The notes under the pieces: generated by a model
Seen by the model: only the letters and a program-made list of their open reading frames with translations
What the model was told of the DNA's origin: nothing
Databases searched by the model: none
DNA from: Butyrivibrio proteoclasticus
GTDB taxonomy: Bacteria; Bacillota; Clostridia; Lachnospirales; Lachnospiraceae
DNA: 64,000 nt
Assembly (NCBI RefSeq): GCF_900115735.1
Contig: NZ_FOXO01000022.1
Coordinates: forward strand, 1 to 64,000
Direction of reading: 5' to 3'
Made by a program: the position numbers and the translations under genes
In this document: in pieces, positions 8,330 through 15,745 of the stretch
Numbering within the stretch: position 1 is the first letter of the stretch
How the letters are laid out: each line of letters opens with the position of its first letter

Positions 8330-8431
8330 ATGAAAATAGCAGCTTATAAATTTGGAGTAACCGGGAACACAAAGGATAATTTAGAAATAATAAAACGAAC
8401 TATAATAAGAGCTTGTGAGAAAGGTATTTGA
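8330..8431 (+). pseudogene. Carbon-nitrogen hydrolase (nitrilase family), N-terminal stub
   Basis: A 33-codon frame begins MKIAAYKFGVTGNTKDNLEI and ends CEKGI. This is the usual opening of nitrilase-superfamily amidases, whose first strand reads M-K-I-A-x-x-Q. The frame stops where the catalytic Glu strand should begin, so only a stub is left. It ends three bases before the HAM1-Nudix gene, whose insertion or a deletion may have removed the rest. Confidence 0.5.
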
Positions 8432-8434
8432 AAT

Positions 8435-9448
8435 ATGCAATTGTTATATGCTACAGGTAATGAATCAAAAATATGCAATATGAGATACAGGCTCACGGGA
8501 TATGATGTAGAGATTATCACTCCTAAGGATTTGGGAATCCATATAGATGTTGATGAATCAGGCAGTACACCTATAGAGAATGCCAGATTGAAGGCAAAAG
8601 CTTATTATGAGGAAACCGGACTACCTACATTAGCAGCCGACTCAGGACTTTTTGTGGATGACATTCCTGCAGATGCGCAGCCAGGACTATTTGTGCGAAG
8701 GGTAAATGGCAAAACGTTATCGGAAGATGAAATGATCACGCATTATAGCAATCTGGCTGCGAGATATGGCGGGAAGCTGAATGCACGCTATATTACCGGT
8801 TTGGTTCTGATGGTGGATGGGCAAGAATATACAGCAGAAATTCCGGATGATGATTTCATAATCACATGTGAACCCAATCCTAATAGGCAGCATAGAGGAA
8901 ATCCGCTTGATGTTGTAACGATTTGTCCAGCCAACAGCAAGTACTTTAATGACTGCTCATTAGATGAACTTTCGGTTCTTGCAAGCTCTTTTGACAAAAA
9001 GTGCATTAAGTTCCTACAGGAAAGCCATATCATACCGGAAAAATCATGTGGTGGAATTGTTTATAAAATTGTAAATGGTGAAGCGGAGTATCTGCTTGTA
9101 GAAGAAACAAGCGGATTTATTAGTTTCCCTAAAGGACACATTGAGATAGGAGAAACCGAGGAAGAAACGGCAATCCGAGAAATCAGAGAAGAAACTGGAT
9201 TGGAGTTAAGCTTGCTACCAAGATTTAGGGAAATTCAGGAATACTATCCTACTGAACGTCCAAATGTTAAAAGACAAGTGGTATTATTCTTGGCTGAGTA
9301 TTCAGATCAAGTTCCTTATATTATGCAACCAGAGGAAGTTATATCACTCAAGAGTTTGAGATTGGATGAAGCCCTTTCAGTATTAGAATATGATGAACCA
9401 AAGCGTAATCTTCTTGAGGCTGACAAATATATAAAAGGCAAATTGTAA
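8435..9448 (+). CDS. HAM1/RdgB-like NTP pyrophosphatase fused to a Nudix hydrolase
   Basis: 337 residues in two parts. Residues 1-190 match the HAM1/RdgB non-canonical purine NTP pyrophosphatase fold (MQLLYATGNESKI, ENARLKAKAYYEETGL, AADSGLFVD). Residues 200-337 are a Nudix domain with a full Nudix box from about residue 234 (GHIEIGETEEETAIREIREE, then TGLEL), closest in style to diadenosine tetraphosphatases. Both halves hydrolyse pyrophosphate bonds in nucleotides, so the fusion should clean up damaged or signalling nucleotides in the cytoplasm. The HAM1 half is diverged from the housekeeping rdgB at 61390. No catalytic residue is obviously missing. Confidence 0.8.
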   Translation: MQLLYATGNESKICNMRYRLTGYDVEIITPKDLGIHIDVDESGSTPIENARLKAKAYYEETGLPTLAADSGLFVDDIPADAQPGLFVRRVNGKTLSEDEMITHYSNLAARYGGKLNARYITGLVLMVDGQEYTAEIPDDDFIITCEPNPNRQHRGNPLDVVTICPANSKYFNDCSLDELSVLASSFDKKCIKFLQESHIIPEKSCGGIVYKIVNGEAEYLLVEETSGFISFPKGHIEIGETEEETAIREIREETGLELSLLPRFREIQEYYPTERPNVKRQVVLFLAEYSDQVPYIMQPEEVISLKSLRLDEALSVLEYDEPKRNLLEADKYIKGKL

Positions 9449-9458
9449 AAAACACATT

Positions 9459-9629
9459 TATCTAAAAATAGCTATCTATGATACTGATGTGGATGGAGTC
9501 CTTAATTCGAAGTTTTGGGACAACGAACATCAACGTGAGATTAGTAATGGCAAATATATTGATGCTGAGGTTGGCCTTACTACAAAAGATGTTGAAAAAG
9601 CTATAACTATACTACTGGGGGAAGTATGA
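9459..9629 (+). pseudogene. HAD-domain protein remnant
   Basis: An open frame without a start codon reads KIAIYDTDVDGVLNSKFWDN and then HQREISNGKYIDAE. This resembles the first motif (hhDhDGVLN) of HAD-superfamily phosphatases, with the first catalytic Asp context altered to YDTDVDG. It ends at a TGA overlapping the ATG of the next gene (ATGA), so the methyltransferase may once have been translationally coupled to it. Only about 56 residues survive. Confidence 0.45.
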
Positions 9630-10399
9630 ATAATAAATCATTTGATTCGCATAGAATTGCTGAGGGGTATGCAAAAAGACCTTGGTTACACAAAGGTGTA
9701 ATTGACAGGTTTAGAAAAGATTGTGATTTGTCCGAAGATTATATGTTCAGTAATGGACTTTATGTTGGCTGTGGTGCAGGGCTGTCAACTAAAGCGCTTA
9801 AGACTATATGTAGACATGTGACAGGTACAGATATCGCAGAATCAATGGTAGAGGTCTGCAATGAATTATATGGATCAGACGAAACATATAGTTTTTATAC
9901 TGCGGGGGCAGAAGATACTTTGATGCCTGATGAAAAGTATGATGTTGTATCAGCCGCAGGAATGGTCAATTGGGTTGATGAAAAGAAATTTATGGAAAAC
10001 CTTATCGAAGTGACCAAGGATGAGTGTTTTATTATAATTTATGATTTCTGGATTACAGATAAAATGAAAAATGTTCCTGAATATGCAAGGTGGTATCAAG
10101 ACGAGTATTTGAAACGATTCCCTAAGCCGCTGCGTAAAGAGAATATTTGGACTGATGCAGATTTAATAAACGGATTAAAAATGTATAAGCAGATTAACTA
10201 TGAACTCATTCATTCCTTTAGTTTGGATGACTTTATAGACTTTATGATGATACAGTCCAATGTTAATGCCAAGATTGAAAGTGGTGAGATGGTTGAATTG
10301 CAGGTCAGAAGATGGATGAAGGATACTTTATCTCCGATTTTTAAAGATAAAGAGCAAGAACTTATTTTCGATGGTTATACTTGGTATATAAAAAGATAA
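9626..10399 (+). CDS. Class I SAM-dependent methyltransferase
   Basis: 257 residues. The SAM-binding motif I is at about residues 46-55 (LYVGCGAGLSTKAL), the acidic end of strand 2 follows in VTGTDIAESMVEVC, and the post-I/II region is KYDVVSAAGMVNWV. The family (Methyltransf_11/25) acts on small molecules, lipids, proteins or RNA, and nothing here fixes the substrate. The ATG overlaps the stop of the HAD remnant, and GGGGGAAGT serves as ribosome site. Confidence 0.75.
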   Translation: MNNKSFDSHRIAEGYAKRPWLHKGVIDRFRKDCDLSEDYMFSNGLYVGCGAGLSTKALKTICRHVTGTDIAESMVEVCNELYGSDETYSFYTAGAEDTLMPDEKYDVVSAAGMVNWVDEKKFMENLIEVTKDECFIIIYDFWITDKMKNVPEYARWYQDEYLKRFPKPLRKENIWTDADLINGLKMYKQINYELIHSFSLDDFIDFMMIQSNVNAKIESGEMVELQVRRWMKDTLSPIFKDKEQELIFDGYTWYIKR

Positions 10400-10502
10400 T
10401 ACATGAGACTTTTAAAAATATAATTGTACAGGGAGTTGTGGGAAGATGGCATTATCAAAGGTAAAAACAAAATAATGAACTAATACTTGATGGGAGAAAA
10501 AG

Positions 10503-10922
10503 ATGGAAATAGTTTATTATGAAACAATACCGGATTTAGATACCTATTTTGAACTTCGTAGATCTGTTGATTGGAATAATTTCTGTCCAGAACAGGCGCA
10601 GAAAGCCATAAATAAAAGTGCGTTTTTTATATTGGTAAAGGATGAAGATAAGCCTATAGCAATGGGAAGAGCAGTTGGAGATGGCATGTACTACACTATT
10701 GTGGACGTTGTAGTAAGACCTGAATATCAAGGAAAAAAGGTTGGCTCAACTATAATTAGTAAATTACTTGAGCTTATTCAAAAAGATGCGCCTGTAGGAG
10801 CGAGAATAAGTGTACAACTGCTGGCAGAAAAAGGAAAAGAAGAATTCTATGTAAAACAAGGCTTTAAGCTTTGCCCACACGAATTCTGTGGACCTGCGCT
10901 TAGAAAGGTAATATACACATAA
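10503..10922 (+). CDS. GNAT-family N-acetyltransferase
   Basis: 139 residues with the GNAT acetyl-CoA-binding core: VVDVVVRPEYQGKKVGSTII matches the strand 4 - motif A (R/Q-x-x-G-x-G/A-like) layout, followed by QLLAEKGKEEFYVKQGF, the usual strand 6 and helix. It acetylates an amine on an unknown substrate. A GGGAGAAAAAG ribosome site lies directly upstream. Confidence 0.8.
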   Translation: MEIVYYETIPDLDTYFELRRSVDWNNFCPEQAQKAINKSAFFILVKDEDKPIAMGRAVGDGMYYTIVDVVVRPEYQGKKVGSTIISKLLELIQKDAPVGARISVQLLAEKGKEEFYVKQGFKLCPHEFCGPALRKVIYT

Positions 10923-10967
10923 GGCAGATAAGTAGAACTGTTTTTGTTAAGACTAGAAGGAATGTAT

Positions 10968-11432
10968 ATGAGCAGAACCGAAATATCAGAAATAACAGTC
11001 CTTTGCCTCATTTCAGATGGAGACAAAGTGCTGCTTCAAAATAGAGTCAAAGAGGATTGGAAAGGCTACACTCTTCCAGGGGGTCATGTTGAAATGGGAG
11101 AGTCTTTTGTTGATGCGGTAATTCGTGAGATGAAAGAAGAAACCGGCCTGGATATAAAGAACCCACGACTTGCTGGAGTTAAGCAGTTTCCAGTCAGGGA
11201 CGGTAAATACGAAAATGGAAGATATATAGTATTTCTTTTTAAAACAAACGAATTTACAGGAGATATCATTTCCTCAGATGAAGGAAAGATGGAGTGGGTT
11301 GAAATAAGTAAACTGTCAGAGATTGAAACAGTTGATGACTTGGAAGAACTACTAGAAGTTATAAATAATCCTGAACTGACAGAGTTCCAATATCTTGTTG
11401 AGGGAGATAACTGGATGGTATCTGTTAAATGA
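10968..11432 (+). CDS. Nudix hydrolase (8-oxo-dGTP diphosphatase-like)
   Basis: 154 residues with a complete Nudix box, GGHVEMGESFVDAVIREMKE plus ETGLDI, at about residues 38-62. I chose the ATG at 10968 because AGAAGG precedes it by seven bases; an upstream TTG at 10944 has no ribosome site. The domain resembles MutT-type diphosphatases that remove oxidised or odd nucleoside triphosphates. Its stop overlaps the next start (ATGA), so it is translationally coupled to the histidine phosphatase. Confidence 0.8.
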   Translation: MSRTEISEITVLCLISDGDKVLLQNRVKEDWKGYTLPGGHVEMGESFVDAVIREMKEETGLDIKNPRLAGVKQFPVRDGKYENGRYIVFLFKTNEFTGDIISSDEGKMEWVEISKLSEIETVDDLEELLEVINNPELTEFQYLVEGDNWMVSVK

Positions 11433-11977
11433 GAGTAATGATAATTAGGCATGGAAAAGTACTTCATGATTGGAAAAAGTGGTGCACATCTGCTGAGTTT
11501 GATGAGCAGAGTGCGTTATATGACAAAGCTCCGATTGATAAGGCATCTGTAGATACAGTGAACGATGATATTCAAAAGATTTATATTAGCGAATTGGACA
11601 GGACTCTACAAACTGCAGAAAAGATATTTGGAGAAGAGGATTTCAATAGGACAGCACTGCTAAATGAGGTTCCGCTTCATTCAGGATTTGATATAGCAAT
11701 ACGTTTGCCGTTGGGTGTTTGGAATTTTCTAGGAAGGCTGCAGTGGCTAATCGGAAATAAAAGACAACCTGAAGGCAGGAAGCAGACCTCTAAGAGAGCA
11801 GAGCAGTTTGTGAACATGATAATAAAGCATAATGAGGATTGTGCTGTAGTCACACATGGTTTCTTTATGCATGCTTTGATTAGAATAATGAAGAATGTGG
11901 GCTTCAAAGCAGATAAAGAGCGAGTGAACTATAGGAATGGAGAAGTAATTTTACTTACAAGAGGTTGTGAGAGGTAA
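11429..11977 (+). CDS. Histidine phosphatase superfamily protein
   Basis: 182 residues. The RHG phospho-acceptor motif is at residues 7-9 (MRVMIIRHGKVLHDW), a second conserved Arg sits in ELDRTLQTAEKIFG, and the second catalytic His is in CAVVTHGFFMHAL. This is the phosphoglycerate mutase-like fold used by many small-molecule phosphatases. It is coupled to the upstream Nudix gene by a 4-bp overlap, so the pair may act on the same nucleotide in turn. That link is inference. Confidence 0.8.
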   Translation: MRVMIIRHGKVLHDWKKWCTSAEFDEQSALYDKAPIDKASVDTVNDDIQKIYISELDRTLQTAEKIFGEEDFNRTALLNEVPLHSGFDIAIRLPLGVWNFLGRLQWLIGNKRQPEGRKQTSKRAEQFVNMIIKHNEDCAVVTHGFFMHALIRIMKNVGFKADKERVNYRNGEVILLTRGCER

Positions 11978-11993
11978 AAAGGATTTTTTGTAT

Positions 11994-12761
11994 ATGACAA
12001 ATTGGGGATTAGAGAAAGATTTTTTGCTTAGTTCCAGGAAGAATATGTGGAACAATGATTATTTTGAATTCCTTGTAAAATGTGTTTGGAAGATTGACAA
12101 GCCGGTAAGGATTATCGATTTTGGCTGTGGATATGGTTTTCTGGCGCAGATGTTATTGCCATTGATACCTGGTGGGAGCAGCTATAAAGGCATCGATATT
12201 TCTGAAGAACTTATAAAAGATGCAAACATACAATTTGCAAACTGCCAAGAGGTTAGTTTTGAACTTGCTGATCTAAATGAATATGTGCCAATTGAAGAGT
12301 ATGATATTGCAATATGCCAGTCTGTACTTAGGCATCTGTCTAATCCTGAAAATATCTTGAAAAAGATGGTCGATTCTGTTAAGGAGAATGGATTGGTTAT
12401 ATGCATTGAGCCCAGTAGAAGATTGGAAAATGCAGGTATATATGTCGATAGTAATGCTTTTGATCCGTTTGAACATGACGATTTCCTACGACAAAAGTGG
12501 ACTTCTGAGAATAAATCCGGTGGTCGTGATTATCAGATAGGCGTTAAAATTCCAAATCATATGAGTAAGTTGGGGCTTAAGGATGTAGGTGTCAGAATTA
12601 ATGACTACGTGGATTATATTGGAACTATAAATGACAAGGAGGAATCTGCCCCAAAAGAGGTAACCAGATTTCTCAAGGATCATAATGTCGATGATAAATA
12701 TCCTGGGGCAGATGGATTCTTGGCTGCGCGTTGTCATGTGATTTCTTATGGTTACAAATAA
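11994..12761 (+). CDS. Class I SAM-dependent methyltransferase
   Basis: 255 residues. Motif I is RIIDFGCGYGFLAQML (about residues 37-52), followed by YKGIDISEELIKDA and the AICQSVLRHLSNPENIL segment. I prefer the ATG at 11994, with AAAAAGGA ten bases before it, over the GTG at 11967 that overlaps the preceding gene. Substrate unknown. It is the second, unrelated methyltransferase in the island and is followed 25 bp later by the MazG gene. Confidence 0.75.
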   Translation: MTNWGLEKDFLLSSRKNMWNNDYFEFLVKCVWKIDKPVRIIDFGCGYGFLAQMLLPLIPGGSSYKGIDISEELIKDANIQFANCQEVSFELADLNEYVPIEEYDIAICQSVLRHLSNPENILKKMVDSVKENGLVICIEPSRRLENAGIYVDSNAFDPFEHDDFLRQKWTSENKSGGRDYQIGVKIPNHMSKLGLKDVGVRINDYVDYIGTINDKEESAPKEVTRFLKDHNVDDKYPGADGFLAARCHVISYGYK

Positions 12762-12786
12762 CTTGAAAGTGTTAAGGTGAAGAACA

Positions 12787-13113
12787 ATGGCGGATTTTGG
12801 TATTAATGAAATGCTTGAAATGCAAAGAGCTTTACAGGAGAGATACAAAGACAAGTGGGAAGGCATTTCTCCGGAAGTTGGGAAGAGTAAGCTGTTGTGG
12901 ATGATTGGTGAAGTTGGGGAAGTAATTGATATAGTTAAAAAGCATGGTCCAGAGGCTTCAAATGCAGACCACCCTGAGCGTGAGCATCTGATAGAAGAGC
13001 TTGCAGATGTCTTAATGTACTATAACGATGTGCTTCTTTGCTATGGAATAACTGCAGAGGAGTTAAAGGAGATATACACCGACAAGTTTCAAAAGAACAT
13101 GAAGCGCTGGTGA
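12787..13113 (+). CDS. MazG-like nucleotide pyrophosphohydrolase
   Basis: 108 residues, one MazG/dUTPase-like all-alpha domain. The metal-binding motif is EVGEVID at about residues 41-47, followed by EELADVLMYYND (about 76-87), the expected E-x-x-E/D ... E-x-x-D arrangement. Such proteins cut NTPs to NMP and pyrophosphate. With the HAM1-Nudix and Nudix genes it makes three nucleotide pyrophosphohydrolases in 4.7 kb. It is the last intact gene before the right-hand tuf repeat. Confidence 0.8.
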   Translation: MADFGINEMLEMQRALQERYKDKWEGISPEVGKSKLLWMIGEVGEVIDIVKKHGPEASNADHPEREHLIEELADVLMYYNDVLLCYGITAEELKEIYTDKFQKNMKRW

Positions 13114-13126
13114 CGTAAATGCGATT

Positions 13127-13164
13127 TGGCTCTAAAATGGCTCTAAAAATTTCAAAAACCACCC
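13127..13164 (+). repeat. Paired TGGCTCT motif, 11-bp period (right)
   Basis: TGGCTCT at 13127 and 13138, then AAAAATTTCAAAAACCAC. This matches the layout at 5422-5456, and both sit 80-120 bp before a 34-bp tuf repeat. It suggests two equivalent element ends. Confidence 0.5.
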
Positions 13165-13246
13165 AAAATATAGCGAAACATGAGATATATGCGAACAGAA
13201 ACCACGTAAAATTAAGGCTTTCCAAATAGATATAAAGACCGTTAAG

Positions 13247-13280
13247 CCGTGAGGGTGGACGTACAGTTGGATCAGGTAAG
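13247..13280 (+). repeat. 34-bp direct repeat, right copy (tuf-derived att-like site)
   Basis: Identical to 5542-5575. Here the EF-Tu frame is lost right after the repeat (CTGACAGTCC instead of the GTTGCTACA codons), as expected for one arm of an integration site. Confidence 0.75.
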
Positions 13281-13425
13281 CTGACAGTCCTAAGTTGCAT
13301 ATATCAGCTCTTTTTCATTCACTATTGGTTTAATCATTACCTTACTATTTTTCCATTCTGATTCAGGTAATGATTCCAGTTTATCTCTAAAAGTCATTAG
13401 TTAGTCTACGGAAAGCATGAGACTA

Positions 13426-13902
13426 TCAGAAATTACTCTGTTCTAATACATACTTAAAACCTGCTTCATTGGGGTTAGTATAATACCCTTCTTCAATCTT
13501 GTTTATCTGATATCCGCATTTTTCAAAAAGGCCCTGCATTGCGGTATTACTTGCGCGTGTCTCTGCACAGATTTTATCTAAACCTGATTCTTTGTATTCC
13601 TTATAAGCATAGTCCATGAGTTTATGGCCAAGTCCCGTTTGTCTATAGTCAGGGTGCACCGCTACATTCATTATTTTAAGATAATTATGCTTGCCGCTAC
13701 CAGCCCAGTTATAGGTAAATATGCTACCAATGATTTTGGAACCATCCATGAGGCAATAATATGTTGCACGATCATCTTTCAATAAGTCTTTCCAATCGGA
13801 CTCATTCCAATAATCTGTGGGGAAGCAAAGTCTATCAAATTCAAATATAGCATCATAGCTGTCAATTCTCAGTGTTTTCTCTATGATTTCTTTACCATGC
13901 AT
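13426..13902 (-). CDS. GNAT-family (RimI-like) N-acetyltransferase
   Basis: 158 residues. KIMNVAVHPDYRQTGLGHKL is the acetyl-CoA-binding motif A with R-x-x-G-x-G, and CAETRASNTAMQGLFEKCGY is the motif B region typical of RimI/ribosomal-protein-type GNATs. The substrate is unknown. GGAGGAG nine bases before the ATG gives a secure start. It lies just outside the tuf-bracketed island, on the opposite strand. Confidence 0.8.
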   Translation of the reverse strand: MHGKEIIEKTLRIDSYDAIFEFDRLCFPTDYWNESDWKDLLKDDRATYYCLMDGSKIIGSIFTYNWAGSGKHNYLKIMNVAVHPDYRQTGLGHKLMDYAYKEYKESGLDKICAETRASNTAMQGLFEKCGYQINKIEEGYYTNPNEAGFKYVLEQSNF

Positions 13903-14058
13903 CTTAATACTCCTCCCTTATAGCACTGATCAGTATTATAGCAATTTTGTCTGTTACCGAAAACGTTTTGAGCATGATTCATATTTGAATTGTGTACTGC
14001 TTTTTCTATGGGATAAAAGAGTCTGTTGTCCCCCAAAAGCAAATCCCGCAGCAATCGA

Positions 14059-14174
14059 GACGGTGCGGGAGATACCTTTATGGGATGCGTTATAGAAGAG
14101 CTAATACTGCAATTTCCATTATCACCACGAGAAGAGGTGCGCTTAAGGTCATGCCTGATGCAGAAGCAAAATGA
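14059..14174 (+). pseudogene. PfkB-family sugar kinase, C-terminal remnant with frameshift
   Basis: One frame reads DGAGDTFMGC, the PfkB signature that holds the catalytic Asp. A second frame continues RRANTAISIITTRRGALKVM and PDAEAK, the usual C-terminus of fructokinases and related PfkB proteins. A frameshift near 14085 and loss of everything upstream show that the gene is dead. It may be the last trace of a sugar operon. Confidence 0.6.
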
Positions 14175-14185
14175 ATTAATGTCTG

Positions 14186-14737
14186 TTACTGTCTGAAAAT
14201 GATCTTCTTTGCCATGTCGTCGGCGGCTTCTTTGCCCTGGAAATCTTCAATGATTGCAAGTCCGAAGGGAATTGCAGTTCCCATGCCGCGGCTGGTGATG
14301 AAGTTGCCGTCTTTTACAACTTCGTCTGTCTGTGGATCAGCGCCCTGGAGAAATTCTTCGTTTCCGGGGTAGCAGGTAGCTTTTTTTCCATTTAAGATAC
14401 CCATCTTGCCAAATACTCTCGGTGCTGCGCAGATTGCAGCAAGCTTCTTACCTGCATCTGCAAAGGCCCTGATCTGAGCCTTAAGAGGTTCGCACGCGTC
14501 AAGATTGATGGTTCCCGGCATTCCGCCCGGAAGAATGATCATATCTGTTTCATCAAATTTAATGTCTGAAAGCAGGGCATCGGCCTCGACTGTTATGTTG
14601 TGAGAGCCGGTAACCTGCTTGTTGTCTGTGATTGAGGCTGTTGTGATCTCAATTCCTGCTCTGCGTAGCAGGTCAACCACTGTCAGAGCTTCTATTTCTT
14701 CAAATCCTTTTGCCAAGAATATTGCTGTCTTTGCCAT
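14186..14737 (-). CDS. DJ-1/PfpI family protein (YajL/ThiJ-like)
   Basis: 183 residues, full length for bacterial DJ-1 proteins. The nucleophile elbow is LAAICAAPRVFGKMG (Cys near residue 104), with the conserved early Glu in AKGFEEIEALTVVD and the PGGMPGT oxyanion segment. The family includes glyoxalase III/deglycase-type activities and redox chaperones; which applies here cannot be told. AAGGAGGG precedes the ATG. Confidence 0.85.
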   Translation of the reverse strand: MAKTAIFLAKGFEEIEALTVVDLLRRAGIEITTASITDNKQVTGSHNITVEADALLSDIKFDETDMIILPGGMPGTINLDACEPLKAQIRAFADAGKKLAAICAAPRVFGKMGILNGKKATCYPGNEEFLQGADPQTDEVVKDGNFITSRGMGTAIPFGLAIIEDFQGKEAADDMAKKIIFRQ

Positions 14738-14899
14738 ATCATGTCCCTCCTTAAATTGGTGCCTTGTCTTTTGACTTGTTGTTTTGTATTTCTGTCATGG
14801 ATTCCTTATCTGCGATAGCATCCATAGAACAATTCTAACACAAGAAGAGGTTCGGGACTATGATTTGCTGACTTCTAAAAAAGTATTTCAGAATTGAGT

Positions 14900-15193
14900 G
14901 GGCTACCGGATTTTTATAAGAAACTGTTGCAAGAAGTAGACAGTACAGTAAGGGAAATCATGAAGAGAGAGGATCATACCCGATTGACCATCATGATTGG
15001 AAGCTATTAAAATATAAAGGTATGAAAAAAGTAGAATCCAGATTCTGTTTTGGGAAACAGAACAGAATTCAGTAGCAGCTTCTTCAGAAGAATCTTCAGA
15101 GGCAATTACAGTGAAAAACTTGGCAAACACCCGTCAGGCCTATATGTATCGAATGAAAATGGAATGAGCTTTGAGTACGTTGGCGAGCAGTAA
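14900..15193 (+). pseudogene. Decayed coding remnant
   Basis: The interval 14738-15441 has no intact gene. Within it, one frame reads NSVAASSEESSEAITVKNLA, like a lipoprotein linker, and another reads GKHPSGLYVSNENGMSFEYV followed by GEQ and a stop. Together they look like the end of a frameshifted exported protein. No family can be assigned. Confidence 0.3.
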
Positions 15194-15239
15194 ACACACA
15201 GAATTCTAAACAAAAGATAAAGTCCTTGGTTAACAAGTG

Positions 15240-15252
15240 GTTAATCGATTAT
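15240..15252. promoter_or_regulatory. LacI-type operator-like half-perfect palindrome
   Basis: GTTAATCGATTAT differs by one base from the perfect palindrome GTTAATCGATTAAC found in front of the sugar ABC importer at 44133. No promoter is obvious nearby; it may be a leftover of the lost sugar genes. Confidence 0.3.
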
Positions 15253-15254
15253 AC

Positions 15255-15279
15255 AAAAGCCCATTTTATGGGCTTTTTC
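15255..15279 (+). terminator. Intrinsic terminator
   Basis: AAAAGCCCA pairs with TGGGCTTTTT around a short loop, with T on the + side and A on the - side; it may act in both directions. Confidence 0.7.
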
Positions 15280-15441
15280 TAACTTCTTTAAGATTTCTTC
15301 ATAATTTTAATCAAATGTTAAGAAGAAAACGACGTCAATCATTACCTTTATGATGAGGGAAATGATTGATGTTTTTTTACAATATGGTTAAGAGAAAATC
15401 ATATCTTTTGATATAGACTCTAAACTCGGACAGGAGAGGAG

Positions 15442-15645
15442 ATGCCTATGGAACAAAGACATGATAAACAAACATTCATTGTTAAGATCTCTAACTGTCA
15501 GAACGGCACTTGGCAGGGCAGAGTCATCTGGGCCGATGAAAATAAGATGCAGCACTTCAGAAGCGCACTGGAACTGCTAAGGCTCATAGATGATGCAACC
15601 AAGGCGGTATCTGAATTACAGGTCAAAGAAGTGTCTGCAGAGTAA
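15442..15645 (+). CDS. Small protein with the QNxTWQG domain
   Basis: 67 residues of unknown function. The stretch TFIVKISNCQNGTWQGRVIW, followed by HFRSALELLRLIDDA, closely parallels the C-terminal half of the protein at 26525 (TFFVQVKFRQNATWQGTVIH ... FNSAMGLVDIIDKT). An AGGAGAGGAG site precedes two possible ATG starts (15442 and 15448). It sits 100 bp before the giant surface protein, and the related gene lies after it, so the domain may serve the same surface system. I do not recognise the family with certainty. Confidence 0.7.
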   Translation: MPMEQRHDKQTFIVKISNCQNGTWQGRVIWADENKMQHFRSALELLRLIDDATKAVSELQVKEVSAE

Positions 15646-15745
15646 AGTCAAAAAACGAACCCAAAAACAAACCAAAAACGAAAACTATTAACCGGCAACA
15701 AACGTCCAAACACAAAAGCAAATCTTTATGAGGGAGGAAATGCTT

